In this document: in pieces, positions 54,844 through 63,869 of the stretch
Layout: the number at the start of each line of letters is the position of its first letter
How positions within the stretch are numbered: position 1 is the stretch's first letter
NCBI GenBank assembly: GCA_013824715.1
Contig: PNOH01000008.1
Location: 1-64,000 of the forward strand
Length of the DNA: 64,000 nt
Direction of reading: 5' to 3'
From: Odoribacter sp.
GTDB lineage: Bacteria; Bacteroidota; Bacteroidia; Bacteroidales; Prolixibacteraceae
Notes under the pieces: model-generated
Database searches by the model: none
What the model was told of the DNA's origin: nothing
What the model saw: only the letters and a program-made list of their open reading frames with translations
Translations under genes and position numbers: made by a program

Positions 54844-55401
54844 ATGAATATAGCTAAACCATTCAAAGAATATTTTGAGGCTTCTTTTATGAATGAAGTG
54901 GATCATGATCTGGCGATAAAGCTTTCTCAGGATTTCTTTGCTGACTTTCTTTACTATACGCCTGTCGAATTAGATTTACTTGAATCATACCTGAATGATG
55001 GCCATATCGGGATCTTCTACAAATCATTATCGAACTTAAAATATTTGGTTGAGTATTCAGATAATTTGAACCGTTACTGGTATCTCCTGCGTGCTTATTC
55101 AGGCGCCCTGTCCAGGCTTAAATCAGATCAGTCGGTTAAAGGTTCAAAGAGACTTTATTTGTACTATTTTAATAAGTACGGTGAGCGTAGGCTACTTCGA
55201 AACGAGCATTGGTTTGAGGAAAAACGTTGGGAATTTTTAGATGAACTTCAGATGATTTACACCGAGAAGGATTTATCCGATTTTGTCCATAAATATCATC
55301 TGATTTTGACTGAGAGTTTAAGTATTTATGCTTCGTTTATAAAGGCATTTATCAAAGATCTTAAGCGCCTTATTCCAGATATTGCAGTCCTTTCCGCATA
55401 A
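54844..55401 (+). CDS. Helical protein of unknown function
   Basis: This 185-residue cytoplasmic protein is mostly helical, rich in Tyr, Phe, Leu and Asp (FFADFLYYTPVELDLLESYLNDGHIGIFYKS; NRYWYLLRAYSGALSRL; YLYYFNKYGERRLLRNEHWF). I do not recognise the family. The ATG at 54844 is preferred over an in-frame TTG at 54814. It is followed, 195 bases on, by a receiver-domain gene; whether they work together is unknown. Confidence 0.65.
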   Translation: MNIAKPFKEYFEASFMNEVDHDLAIKLSQDFFADFLYYTPVELDLLESYLNDGHIGIFYKSLSNLKYLVEYSDNLNRYWYLLRAYSGALSRLKSDQSVKGSKRLYLYYFNKYGERRLLRNEHWFEEKRWEFLDELQMIYTEKDLSDFVHKYHLILTESLSIYASFIKAFIKDLKRLIPDIAVLSA

Positions 55402-55596
55402 TATCAGATTTCTTTATTTATTTCCGCAGTCAAATTTAAACTGAAGTTTTTCAGTTTAAATTAAATCGGGTTTCGCCCGTTGATTTAGAAGCAGGAATAA
55501 ATTCCCAAACTAACTTAATCCTTATATTTACCATTTTAAAAATTGACCATTAAAAAATGGGTATCGGGTTGCTTGTTAATAAATTAAGAAGGCCTT

Positions 55597-55980
55597 ATGG
55601 AATTTAATCCAAATCTGAAAATTTTACTTGCCGAAGATGATAAAATAAATCAACGCATCATGATACTGACATTCAGGCACATGGGCGTTAAATGCGATAT
55701 TGCCTCAAACGGAAAGGAAGCTTTGGAAATGTATCAGCAAAATTTGTACAATTTGATTTTAATGGATATGCAGATGCCTGTGATGAATGGCCTTGAAGCG
55801 TCGCGTCAAATTCGTGCTTATGAGAAGGAAACCGGGCAGATAAACCGTGTTTATATTGTTGCCTTGACGGGAAATGATATTTCTGACAAAAAGGAAGAAT
55901 GCCTCGAAGCTGGCATGGACGATTTTATGGAGAAACCGTTACAGGATAATTTGTTGGTTGAATTGTTCTCCCGGTTGTAA
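55597..55980 (+). CDS. Single-domain response regulator (receiver)
   Basis: This 127-residue CheY-like receiver has the acidic pair Asp14-Asp15, phospho-acceptor Asp57 in LILMDMQMPVMNG, Thr91 in VALTGND and Lys113 in MEKPL. No output domain is present, so it likely relays phosphate or acts by protein contact; such receivers are often partners of hybrid histidine kinases, none of which is in view. Start ATG 55597. Confidence 0.93.
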   Translation: MEFNPNLKILLAEDDKINQRIMILTFRHMGVKCDIASNGKEALEMYQQNLYNLILMDMQMPVMNGLEASRQIRAYEKETGQINRVYIVALTGNDISDKKEECLEAGMDDFMEKPLQDNLLVELFSRL

Positions 55981-56191
55981 TGACCCCTTTCATATTTATT
56001 CAATAAAGAAAATTTGTCCATTGGATTGATTCTAATTAAATGGCAGTTAATCAGTGATATGCGGTATTTTTATTCAGGTTATAATTTGTTAATGAATCTT
56101 ACTATTTAGAACCTGATTAAATATTGTATCATGTTGTATTACTGACCGATCCTTAATACTTTTACAAAAATCAATTTTAAGCCACACACAC

Positions 56192-57406
56192 ATGAAACGA
56201 TTAACTGCATTTGTGATTTTGTTTGTCTGCCTTTCTTTAATTACCAACGCTCAGGAAGCCACCAAATGGCGTGGCGTAAATTCATCAGGAATATACCTTG
56301 TAGATAAACTCCTGCCCCAATGGCCAACCGACGGCCCTCAAATCATCTGGACTTTTGATAAACTCGGACAGGGATTCTCGTCTCCGGCATTTGCCAACAA
56401 TAAAATATATGTAACCGGAATGGTTAACGGACAAGCAGTATTGTTTGTGCTCGACCAGAACGGGAAAGAACTTCAGCAATTCCAATACGGGAAAGAGTTT
56501 GACACCAGTTATCCCGGAACACGCTCAACACCAACTATTGCGGGCGATCTGGCTTATTTGTTAACTGGAAACGGAAAATTAACCTGCCTTGATCTTAAAT
56601 CAGGGAAACCAGTTTGGGAGAAAAATTTTTTAACCCAAATGGATGGAATAAACATTACCTGGGGTTATACCGAGTCAATTCTGGTTAGTGGCGAAAAATT
56701 GTTTTGTACCCCCGGCGGGAAAACGAATAACGTAATGGCTTTGAACCGAATGACTGGCGAAACTATCTGGAATTGTCCGGGATTAGGTGAATTATCAGCC
56801 TATTGTACTCCTCTGTTGATCCAATTGCCGGCCCGTCAGTTGCTGGTAACGCATACGGCCAGCCATGTTTTGGGAATTGATGCAAATACGGGGAAAATGC
56901 TTTGGAATTTTGCACATCCCAATGAGTGGGCTGTTCATCCAAATACTCCAATTTATCATGACGGAGGCTTATTCGTTTTCAGCGGCTGGGGCCAGGGAGG
57001 TGAAAAGCTTAAATTGAGTGCCGATGGAAGTTCGGTTACCAAAGAATGGGAAATAAAAAGCTTTGACAACCGTCAGGGAGGTGCTGTATTTTTTGATGGC
57101 TTTATTTATGGATCGGGCGATAATGGCCGTAGCTGGCAATGTATCGACTGGAAAACAGGCGAACAAAAATACTCCTCAACCGAAGTTGGTAAAGGTGTTT
57201 GCATCGCTGCCAACAAAAAGCTGATTGGCTATTCAGAGAAAGGCGAATTGTTTATGGCCGATGCCAATCCTTCCGGATTAAAAATAATCAGCAAAACAAA
57301 AGTGGCTTTGGGTTCAGAGCAGCATTGGGCTCATCCGGTAATCAATAAAGGAATTTTATTTTTAAGGCATGGTAATGTATTAATGGCGTATAAAATTTCG
57401 GAATAG
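56192..57406 (+). CDS. Secreted PQQ-like beta-propeller protein, paralogue 1
   Basis: This 404-residue protein has a signal peptide ending TNAQ and a propeller built of PQQ/BamB-like blades. Visible blade motifs are WRGVNSSGIYLVDKLLPQWP at the start, LTCLDLKSGKPVWEKNF, VMALNRMTGETIWNC and VLGIDANTGKMLWNF. It is clearly related to the next two genes by order of motifs (WPxxGPQ, STPTI, CTPGGKTxxVxAL). No PQQ-enzyme catalytic residues can be asserted. Role is unknown, likely periplasmic. Confidence 0.85.
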   Translation: MKRLTAFVILFVCLSLITNAQEATKWRGVNSSGIYLVDKLLPQWPTDGPQIIWTFDKLGQGFSSPAFANNKIYVTGMVNGQAVLFVLDQNGKELQQFQYGKEFDTSYPGTRSTPTIAGDLAYLLTGNGKLTCLDLKSGKPVWEKNFLTQMDGINITWGYTESILVSGEKLFCTPGGKTNNVMALNRMTGETIWNCPGLGELSAYCTPLLIQLPARQLLVTHTASHVLGIDANTGKMLWNFAHPNEWAVHPNTPIYHDGGLFVFSGWGQGGEKLKLSADGSSVTKEWEIKSFDNRQGGAVFFDGFIYGSGDNGRSWQCIDWKTGEQKYSSTEVGKGVCIAANKKLIGYSEKGELFMADANPSGLKIISKTKVALGSEQHWAHPVINKGILFLRHGNVLMAYKISE

Positions 57407-57430
57407 AAAAAGATATTAAACAAACTTTAA

Positions 57431-58669
57431 ATGAAACAGATAAAACTTACTACTGCCTTTTTATTGATTGTTCTGATTGCAGTTTCGCAACCTGTTCAAT
57501 GGCGGGGAGCAAACCGCGATGGTAAATTTACCGATACCGGATTACTGAAAAAATGGCCGGATGCCGCTCCCGAATTGTTGCTTAAGGTGGAAGGAATCGG
57601 GAAAGGATATTCCTCGGTAGTTGCAACCGACAAGTATATTTTTGCAACCGGAATGATTGATACGCTCGATTACCTTTCGTGCATTACTCCTGAAGGGCAG
57701 ATTAAATGGAAAGTGGCGTACGGACGTTCATGGGCCAAATCATTTCCGGAAACCCGCAGTACCCCAACGATTGAAGACGACCGCATTTACATTATCAGCG
57801 GAACCGGTGAATTGGTTTGTCTGAATGTTACGGACGGTGCAATTCGTTGGAAAGTGAATGTTGACAAGGATTACCATGCCGAATGGCATATCTGGGGTGT
57901 TTCAGAATCTCCGCTGATTGTTGATGATAAAGTGATTTGTACTCCGGGAGGAAAAACCACATCAGTGGTTGCTTTCGATAAAATGACCGGTAAACCCGTT
58001 TGGCAAAGTGAATGTGTTGGCGGTCAGCGTTCATATATTTCTCCAACTATATATGAATACAAGCAATTCAGGTTTATTTTGGCCGCAACTGCTACAAATT
58101 TGATTGCTCTCGAACCGGCAACAGGCAAAGTAGCCTGGACTTTCAAATATTACGACAGCGCCAAATGGGACCAACCCGGACTGATATGGACCAACACCCC
58201 AATTTTTAAAGGACGCGATATTTTCCTGTCAATGGGATACGATTATCGTAATGTGATGATTACCATGAGCGAAGACGGAACTTCGGCCGCCGAAAAATGG
58301 AGCAATATGACTTTGGATAACCACCACCATGGATTGATCGAATTGGATGGCTATATTTATGGCTCAAATTGGCAAAGCAACAGCAAAGGCAAATGGGTTT
58401 GCATGGACTGGAATTCTGGAGAAGTAAAATACGAATCCGAATGGCTGACCAAAGGAGCGCTCGTTTATGCCGAAGGCTTGTTTTATATTCTCGAAGAAAA
58501 AGCCGGAACTGTTGCTTTGGTCAAACCAAATTCACAGAATTTCGAAGTCATCAGTTCGTTCAAATTGCAGGGCGGAAACGGGCCATTCTGGTCGCACCCA
58601 TTCATCGCCAATGGCAAATTATATCTGCGCCACGGCGATGTGCTTTTCGTTTACAACATTAAAGCCTAG
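57431..58669 (+). CDS. Secreted PQQ-like beta-propeller protein, paralogue 2
   Basis: This 412-residue protein has a signal peptide (MKQIKLTTAFLLIVLIAVS). It starts 24 bases after paralogue 1. Shared blocks are QWRGANRDGKFTDTGLLKKWP, ETRSTPTIEDDRIYIISGTGELVCL, VICTPGGKTTSVVAFDKMTGKPVW and a final FWSHPFIANGKLYLRHGDVLF. It has about eight propeller-like repeats of the BamB/PQQ type. Tandem duplication with its neighbours is the best explanation. Function is unknown. Confidence 0.87.
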   Translation: MKQIKLTTAFLLIVLIAVSQPVQWRGANRDGKFTDTGLLKKWPDAAPELLLKVEGIGKGYSSVVATDKYIFATGMIDTLDYLSCITPEGQIKWKVAYGRSWAKSFPETRSTPTIEDDRIYIISGTGELVCLNVTDGAIRWKVNVDKDYHAEWHIWGVSESPLIVDDKVICTPGGKTTSVVAFDKMTGKPVWQSECVGGQRSYISPTIYEYKQFRFILAATATNLIALEPATGKVAWTFKYYDSAKWDQPGLIWTNTPIFKGRDIFLSMGYDYRNVMITMSEDGTSAAEKWSNMTLDNHHHGLIELDGYIYGSNWQSNSKGKWVCMDWNSGEVKYESEWLTKGALVYAEGLFYILEEKAGTVALVKPNSQNFEVISSFKLQGGNGPFWSHPFIANGKLYLRHGDVLFVYNIKA

Positions 58670-58713
58670 CATCAACATCCAGCAGAAGATACTGGCCGAC
58701 AGATACGGATTCA

Positions 58714-58765
58714 GCCCGGTACGGGCGAAATATTGGTAGCCCGCCCGGGATGAAGCCCCGGGTAA
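58714..58765. repeat. REP-like palindromes between propeller paralogues 2 and 3
   Basis: GCCCG-GTA-CGGGC (58714-58726) is followed by GAAATATTGGTAGCCC, then a CCCGGG/CCCCGGG palindrome. Its layout matches the block at 63742-63786 (hairpin, AAATATT, TAGCCC, second hairpin). It is followed by TTTCGGACGGAA at 58822-58833. Confidence 0.7.
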
Positions 58766-58873
58766 AATGAGACGAAAGGAAAACCTTCCGCGAATGATTG
58801 ATGATCAGGGCATTTGCCTTTTTTCGGACGGAATGGATTTCGCATTATTAGAGAAGTCAGAAAGGAAACAATT

Positions 58874-60115
58874 ATGAAGATTTTTTCACTTTTATTTCTA
58901 TTTATTATATTTTCCGGAAACCTCTTTTCGCAGGAAATCGTTGAATGGCGCGGCCCAAACCGTTCAGGCATTTATCCCGACCAGAATCTCCTGAAAAGCT
59001 GGCCTGCTGGAGGGCCACAACTCATACTCGAACTAAAAGATATCGGGAATGGATATTCCTCTGCCATAGTCTATAATAACTGCATTTTCGTGACTGGCAG
59101 AAAAGACACACTCGATATTATTTCGGCCTATGAAATGAACGGGAAAAAGAAATGGGAAACTGCCTTTGGCCATGCATGGATGCGTTCTTATCCCGAAACC
59201 AGGTGCACACCAACCATCGAAGGTAACCGGATTTATCTGGCAAGCGGTATGGGCGAAGTTGCTTGTGTTGATGGTATGGACGGCACTCTGATCTGGAAAG
59301 TAAATGCCAATACCGATTATAAAGGTGAACCGCATAGATGGGGGATTTCCGAATCAGTGGCCATTTCAGATAAAGCCGTTTTTTATGTGACCGGCGGAGA
59401 AGAAACTACGGTTGTTGCATTGAGTAAAACTGACGGGAAACTGCTATGGAAAACCAGGAGTTTAGGTGGTACCCGCGCTTATGCTTCCTCGGTAATCATC
59501 GAAAAAGCCGGTTTGAGATTATTGCTGGCACAAACAGCAAACGATTTGCTGGCTATAAATACTGAAAACGGTGATATAATCTGGTCATTTAATCTGGTAC
59601 AGTATCATACCGGGCAATCAGGAATTGGAGCAAATACCAACACACCACTTTTTTATAATAACGAAATATTCATCACCAGCGGATACGATCATCCGGCAAT
59701 CATGCTTAGTTTAGCAGCCGATGGTCGTTCAGTTTCGCTTAAATGGACCAATCCTGATTTTGACAATCACATTGGCGGTGCCCTAAAAGTTGGAAATTAT
59801 ATTTTCGGCTCGAACTGGACAAATAACGCCAATGGATATTGGATGTGCCTGGACTGGAATACCGGAAAAACCATGTACGAAACGAAGTGGTTCAATAAAG
59901 GTCCGATCATTTCTGCCGACGGTTTGCTCTATTGTCAGGAAGAAAAAAGTGGAAATATAGCTTTGATAAAGCCAAATCCGGAGAAGTTTGATGTGGTAAG
60001 TTCATTCAAAATTGAAAAAGGAACCGGTCCGCATTGGGCACATCCTGCCATCTTCGACGGAAAGCTGTTTGTTCGACATGGTGAAAGCCTGATGGTTTAT
60101 GATCTGAAAAAATAA
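58874..60115 (+). CDS. Secreted PQQ-like beta-propeller protein, paralogue 3
   Basis: This 413-residue protein has a signal peptide (MKIFSLLFLFIIFSGNLFSQ), which sets the start at 58874 rather than the frame opening at 58814. It shares the same blocks as paralogue 2: EWRGPNRSGIYPDQNLLKSWPAGGPQ, YPETRCTPTIEGNRIYLASGMGEVACVDGMDG, TVVALSKTDGKLLWKT and HWAHPAIFDGKLFVRHGESLM. Where the first two have CTPGGKT it reads VTGGEET. Function is unknown. Confidence 0.87.
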   Translation: MKIFSLLFLFIIFSGNLFSQEIVEWRGPNRSGIYPDQNLLKSWPAGGPQLILELKDIGNGYSSAIVYNNCIFVTGRKDTLDIISAYEMNGKKKWETAFGHAWMRSYPETRCTPTIEGNRIYLASGMGEVACVDGMDGTLIWKVNANTDYKGEPHRWGISESVAISDKAVFYVTGGEETTVVALSKTDGKLLWKTRSLGGTRAYASSVIIEKAGLRLLLAQTANDLLAINTENGDIIWSFNLVQYHTGQSGIGANTNTPLFYNNEIFITSGYDHPAIMLSLAADGRSVSLKWTNPDFDNHIGGALKVGNYIFGSNWTNNANGYWMCLDWNTGKTMYETKWFNKGPIISADGLLYCQEEKSGNIALIKPNPEKFDVVSSFKIEKGTGPHWAHPAIFDGKLFVRHGESLMVYDLKK

Positions 60116-60122
60116 AATCACT

Positions 60123-61310
60123 ATGAAGCCCAATATCACTGATCTGAAATATCGCAACTGGATTTTGCAACTGAAACAAAAGTTTCAGCAAACCCAGATC
60201 AAGGCTGCAGTCCAGGTTAATCATGAATTGCTAAAATTCTATTGGGAAATGGGTGCCGACATTGTTGAAAAACAAGAAAAAACCGATTGGGGGAGTAAGT
60301 TCCTGAATCAGTTGAGTTCTGATTTACAAAGTGAATTTCCTGAAGTAAAGGGTTTTTCACTTACCAATATAAAGTACATACGGCTATGGTATCTGTTTTA
60401 TAACCAACGCATTAAATTTGGTCAACAAGTTGTTGACCAATTGAAGGATGAAGCCATTTCTCCACTTGTGGAAGAAATAATTGTGCAACAAGTTGTTGCA
60501 CAATTGCCAGATGAAACAATTTCGCCAGACAAAGAGGATAAAAAAGGGCAACAAACTGTTGCCCAATTGCATAATTGGAACATTGAAAAACTTTTTCAAA
60601 TTCCCTGGGGTCATAATATTGCAATTTTTCTGAAATGTAAAACTGTTCCTGAAGCTCAATATTACGTCTCAAATACGATTTTGCACGGGTGGAGTCGGGC
60701 CGTTTTGGTGCATCAAATCGAATCAGACCTTTTTCATCGGGATGGAAAAGTCATTTCAAATTTCAGTCAAACCCTGCCAGCGCCTCAATCCGATTTGGCC
60801 CAACAAACACTGAAAGACCCTTATATATTTGATTTTCTGGCTATGAGCGCCGATTTCAACGAACGCGAACTGGAGAAAAGTCTGATCGACCACATCACCA
60901 AATTTTTGCTTGAACTTGGTGCAGGTTTTGCTTATATGGGAAATCAGGTTCCAATTAAGGTAGGTTCCCGTGATTTTGCAATGGATCTGTTATTTTATCA
61001 GACACGGCTTCATTGCTATGTAGTAATAGATTTAAAGAAAACCGATTTTGAACCGGAACATGCAGGTAAAATGAATTTTTATATCAAGGCTGTTGATGAA
61101 CAATTCAGGCAAAAAGGCGATCAGCCAACGATTGGGTTAATTCTTTGTAAAAGCAAAGATAAAGTTGTGGCCGAATATGCTTTAAGCGACATTAATAAAC
61201 CGATGGGAATTTCGGAATACCAGTTAACCAATATTTTGCCTGAAAAATTTAAATCAAGTTTGCCAACCATTGAAGACATTGAGGCAGAGTTTAATAAAGA
61301 AATAAACTGA
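60123..61310 (+). CDS. DUF1016/YhcG-family PD-(D/E)XK nuclease-like protein
   Basis: This 395-residue protein has an N-terminal DUF1016 domain (about residues 10-100: ALWYLFYNQ-type region, WEMGADIVEKQ, FSLTNIKYIRLWY) and a C-terminal nuclease domain with MDLLFYQTRLHCYVVIDLKKTDFEPEHAGKMNFYIKAVDE, giving the D...DLK core. Between them (about residues 100-150) are three related segments, QQVVDQL, QQVVAQL and QQTVAQL, encoded by DNA palindromes. Family members are linked to DNA repair or defence, but role is unproven. It sits 7 bases after a propeller gene and breaks the paralogue series. Confidence 0.87.
   Translation: MKPNITDLKYRNWILQLKQKFQQTQIKAAVQVNHELLKFYWEMGADIVEKQEKTDWGSKFLNQLSSDLQSEFPEVKGFSLTNIKYIRLWYLFYNQRIKFGQQVVDQLKDEAISPLVEEIIVQQVVAQLPDETISPDKEDKKGQQTVAQLHNWNIEKLFQIPWGHNIAIFLKCKTVPEAQYYVSNTILHGWSRAVLVHQIESDLFHRDGKVISNFSQTLPAPQSDLAQQTLKDPYIFDFLAMSADFNERELEKSLIDHITKFLLELGAGFAYMGNQVPIKVGSRDFAMDLLFYQTRLHCYVVIDLKKTDFEPEHAGKMNFYIKAVDEQFRQKGDQPTIGLILCKSKDKVVAEYALSDINKPMGISEYQLTNILPEKFKSSLPTIEDIEAEFNKEIN
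60418..60564. repeat. Three in-frame palindromes with compensating changes
   Basis: Palindrome 1 at 60418-60440: arms TTGGTCAACAA and TTGTTGACCAA. Palindrome 2 at 60479-60505: arms AATTGTGCAACAA and TTGTTGCACAATT. Palindrome 3 at 60546-60564: arms GGGCAACA and TGTTGCCC. The outer bases differ between copies (GGTC/GACC, GTGC/GCAC, GGGC/GCCC) while pairing is kept, and all read in the same frame as QQxVxQL. Confidence 0.9.
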
Positions 61311-61320
61311 TAATTAAATC

Positions 61321-62742
61321 TTGAAAAAAAACATTAAATATATTTTGTGGTGCATTGGAGCAATTTTGATGATCCTTTTTTTCTGGTGGCTGATGAAAGA
61401 CCCAACCAGCCAGTTTGCTGAAAGCAAACCAGGAGAAGACAACCGGGGATCTGACACGGCAAGGCTTGGCCCGCCAGTAGTGATTGGTGAGAACTTCCAG
61501 TTATTCGGAACTGCGACTTCAGTTTTCAAAGGAACCTGGTCGCGTTTTCGTGGCGCCGATTACGACAATATTGTAAAAAACTCACTTCCGCTTAAAAACT
61601 CATGGTCGGGCAACGATCCTGAAATCAAATGGTCGGTAGAGCTGGGAGAAGGCCATGCCGGCCCTGCATTATTTGAAGGAAAAGTTTACCTGATGGATTA
61701 TGATGAGACCAAACGTGAAGATGCTCTTCGTTGTTTTTCGCTCGAAGATGGCAAGGAACTTTGGCGACGTTCATATAAAGTCAGCCTGAAACGTAACCAC
61801 GGGATGTCGCGCACAGTACCTGCTGTAACTTCGGAATATGTGCTGACTATCGGTCCGCGCTGCCATGTAATGTGTGTCAAACGTGAAACCGGCGATTTCC
61901 TTTGGGGAATGGATATGGTTCAGCAATACCAGACTGAAGTACCACTCTGGTTTACCGGTCAGTGCCCCATGATCGACAACAACAAAGCGATTCTCGCACC
62001 CGGGGGAAAAGCACTGATGGTGGCGGTTGATTGTGCTACTGGCAAGGTTTTGTGGGAAACACCCAATCCGGCCAACCTGAAAATGTCGCATTCATCTATC
62101 ATGCCCTGGACATTCAAAGGAAAGAAAATGTACGTTTATAGCGCTGTTGGAGGAGTTGTTGGCGTTTCGTCCGAAGGCGCCGATGAAGGTAAAATTCTCT
62201 GGCAGTCAACTGCATGGAATCATGCGGTAGTCGCGCCAGCTCCGGTTTGTTTTCCTGATGGGAGAGTATTTTTAACTGCCGGATATGGCGCCGGAAGTAT
62301 GATGATTAAAGTAATTCCTTCAGGAGCAGAATATAAAGTGGAAGTTTTACAACAATACCTTCCAAAGGATGGAATGGCCTGCGAACAGCAAACCCCCGTC
62401 ATTTGGGATGGAATGATGTTCGGAATTCAACCCAAAGATGCTGGTCCGCTGCGCAATCAGCTTATTTGCGTCAATCCGGCTGATGTTACTAAAGTGATCT
62501 GGACTTCAGGAAAGGAAGGTCGTTTTGGCCTTGGACCTTACCTGATTGCCGATCAAAAAATGTTTCTGCTGAGCGACGACGGGACGCTGACGATGATTAA
62601 ACCTGACAGTAAAAATTATGTCCAGATGGCTCAAAAAAAATTGTTTGACGGGCACGATGCCTGGGGGCCAATGGCTTTGGCCGATGGATATTTGCTGTTG
62701 CGTGATTCGAAAAATTTGTTTTGTGTAAATGTTAGCCAATAA
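61321..62742 (+). CDS. Membrane-anchored PQQ-like beta-propeller protein
   Basis: This 473-residue protein starts with TTG. One membrane segment (YILWCIGAILMILFFWWLM) anchors it, with the propeller likely outside the inner membrane. Blades include WSRFRGADYDNIV, ALRCFSLEDGKELWRRSYKV, VMCVKRETGDFLWGM and ALMVAVDCATGKVLWETPNP. It is larger and more diverged than the three upstream paralogues. It lies directly before the NHL gene with a 4-base gap. Function is unknown. Confidence 0.85.
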   Translation: MKKNIKYILWCIGAILMILFFWWLMKDPTSQFAESKPGEDNRGSDTARLGPPVVIGENFQLFGTATSVFKGTWSRFRGADYDNIVKNSLPLKNSWSGNDPEIKWSVELGEGHAGPALFEGKVYLMDYDETKREDALRCFSLEDGKELWRRSYKVSLKRNHGMSRTVPAVTSEYVLTIGPRCHVMCVKRETGDFLWGMDMVQQYQTEVPLWFTGQCPMIDNNKAILAPGGKALMVAVDCATGKVLWETPNPANLKMSHSSIMPWTFKGKKMYVYSAVGGVVGVSSEGADEGKILWQSTAWNHAVVAPAPVCFPDGRVFLTAGYGAGSMMIKVIPSGAEYKVEVLQQYLPKDGMACEQQTPVIWDGMMFGIQPKDAGPLRNQLICVNPADVTKVIWTSGKEGRFGLGPYLIADQKMFLLSDDGTLTMIKPDSKNYVQMAQKKLFDGHDAWGPMALADGYLLLRDSKNLFCVNVSQ

Positions 62743-62746
62743 AACT

Positions 62747-63712
62747 ATGAACAGAAAATTGGTAAATATCGTACTGATCGTTTTGGCTGTGGCCATCGTC
62801 ATTGTTATTGGTAAAGATTTTATAGGGAAAAAGGCCGGAAAAAATATCGAAAATCCATTTGAATACAATATGGATGAATTCCGGAAAGTTGATTCTACAC
62901 AAATTTTGTATGCCGAAACATTTCATTTTCCGTTGAAAATTCACGACTGGGCAGGAATTACAGTATCCGATTCGTTGATAATTGTAGCCAGCGCCAATCA
63001 GTTATTAAAATTCGATTATTCAGGGAAACAGATTTTCAGTAAACAACTGATTGATACAGCAACTTGTATCACCATTGACGAAAACCGTCAGATTTGGATT
63101 GGGATGAGCCACTATGTAGTCATGTACGACATAAATGGAACCCTGGTCAAACGCTGGAATTCTTTTGGAGACCGGGCATTATTCACGTCGCTGGCAGTTT
63201 CCGGCGAAAACGTATATGTGGCCGATGCCGGAAACCGGATCGTTTATCACTGCAATACTAACGGACAAATTATCCGGAGAATAGGAGAGAAAAACGAACA
63301 GAAGGAAATTCCCGGATTCATCATCCCAAGTCCGTATTTTGATGTAGCCATTGATGATGGCGGATTTTTATGGGCTGCAAACACCGGACGGCATACCTTC
63401 GAAAATTACAATCCGGATGGTTCTTTGCGCACCTCATGGGGGGTAACCAGTTTCAAGATTGAAGGCTTTAGTGGCTGTTGTAATCCGGCTCATATCGCTA
63501 TTTTAGACGATAATTCGTTCATCACCAGCGAAAAAGGAATGCCTCGTATAAAAATATACGATCAGCACGGGCAGTTTATCGGGATTGTTGCGCCACCCGC
63601 TGCATTTGAGGGTTCATTGGCTCCTGATATTGCTGTTGACAAGCAACACCGGGTGATTGCCCTCGATTTTGAACGTCAGCAGGTACGGATTTTTGAAAGG
63701 AAGATGGAATAG
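62747..63712 (+). CDS. Membrane-anchored NHL-repeat protein
   Basis: This 321-residue protein has an N-terminal anchor (VNIVLIVLAVAIVIVIG). NHL-type propeller repeats follow (FTSLAVSGENVYVADAGNRIVYHCNTNGQIIRRIG; YFDVAIDDGGFLWAANTGRHTFENYNPDGSLRTSWG; PRIKIYDQHGQFIGIV). A conserved-looking SGCCNPAHIAI motif has two adjacent cysteines. I use the ATG at 62747 rather than 62729, which overlaps the previous gene. Role is unknown; the next gene is probably an exported redox protein. Confidence 0.85.
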   Translation: MNRKLVNIVLIVLAVAIVIVIGKDFIGKKAGKNIENPFEYNMDEFRKVDSTQILYAETFHFPLKIHDWAGITVSDSLIIVASANQLLKFDYSGKQIFSKQLIDTATCITIDENRQIWIGMSHYVVMYDINGTLVKRWNSFGDRALFTSLAVSGENVYVADAGNRIVYHCNTNGQIIRRIGEKNEQKEIPGFIIPSPYFDVAIDDGGFLWAANTGRHTFENYNPDGSLRTSWGVTSFKIEGFSGCCNPAHIAILDDNSFITSEKGMPRIKIYDQHGQFIGIVAPPAAFEGSLAPDIAVDKQHRVIALDFERQQVRIFERKME

Positions 63713-63715
63713 AAG

Positions 63716-63795
63716 GCCGTTGAAAACGGTTGCTGCCCATGACCCTGTAAGGGTTAAATATTAATAGCCCGGGGCAACGCTCCGGGTTGATGATA
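63716..63795. repeat. REP-like palindromes before the last gene
   Basis: ACCCT-GTA-AGGGT (63742-63754) is followed by AAATATTAATAGCCC and CCCGG...CCGGG to 63786. TTTCGGACGGAA at 63847-63858 is the same dodecamer as at 58822. The block sits between the NHL gene and the Tat protein start. Confidence 0.7.
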
Positions 63796-63869
63796 AAGAA
63801 TCGAAAACCCGTCCGCGCGAAAATGTTGAAAATAGAGGTTCCAATATTTCGGACGGAAAGGCAAAAACT

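Noticed and set aside
56192-62742. PQQ-dependent alcohol or glucose dehydrogenases
   Set aside because: The proteins are shorter than dehydrogenases of that class, and I could not find the adjacent-cysteine or heme motifs typical of them; they fit the BamB/PQQ-like propeller group better.
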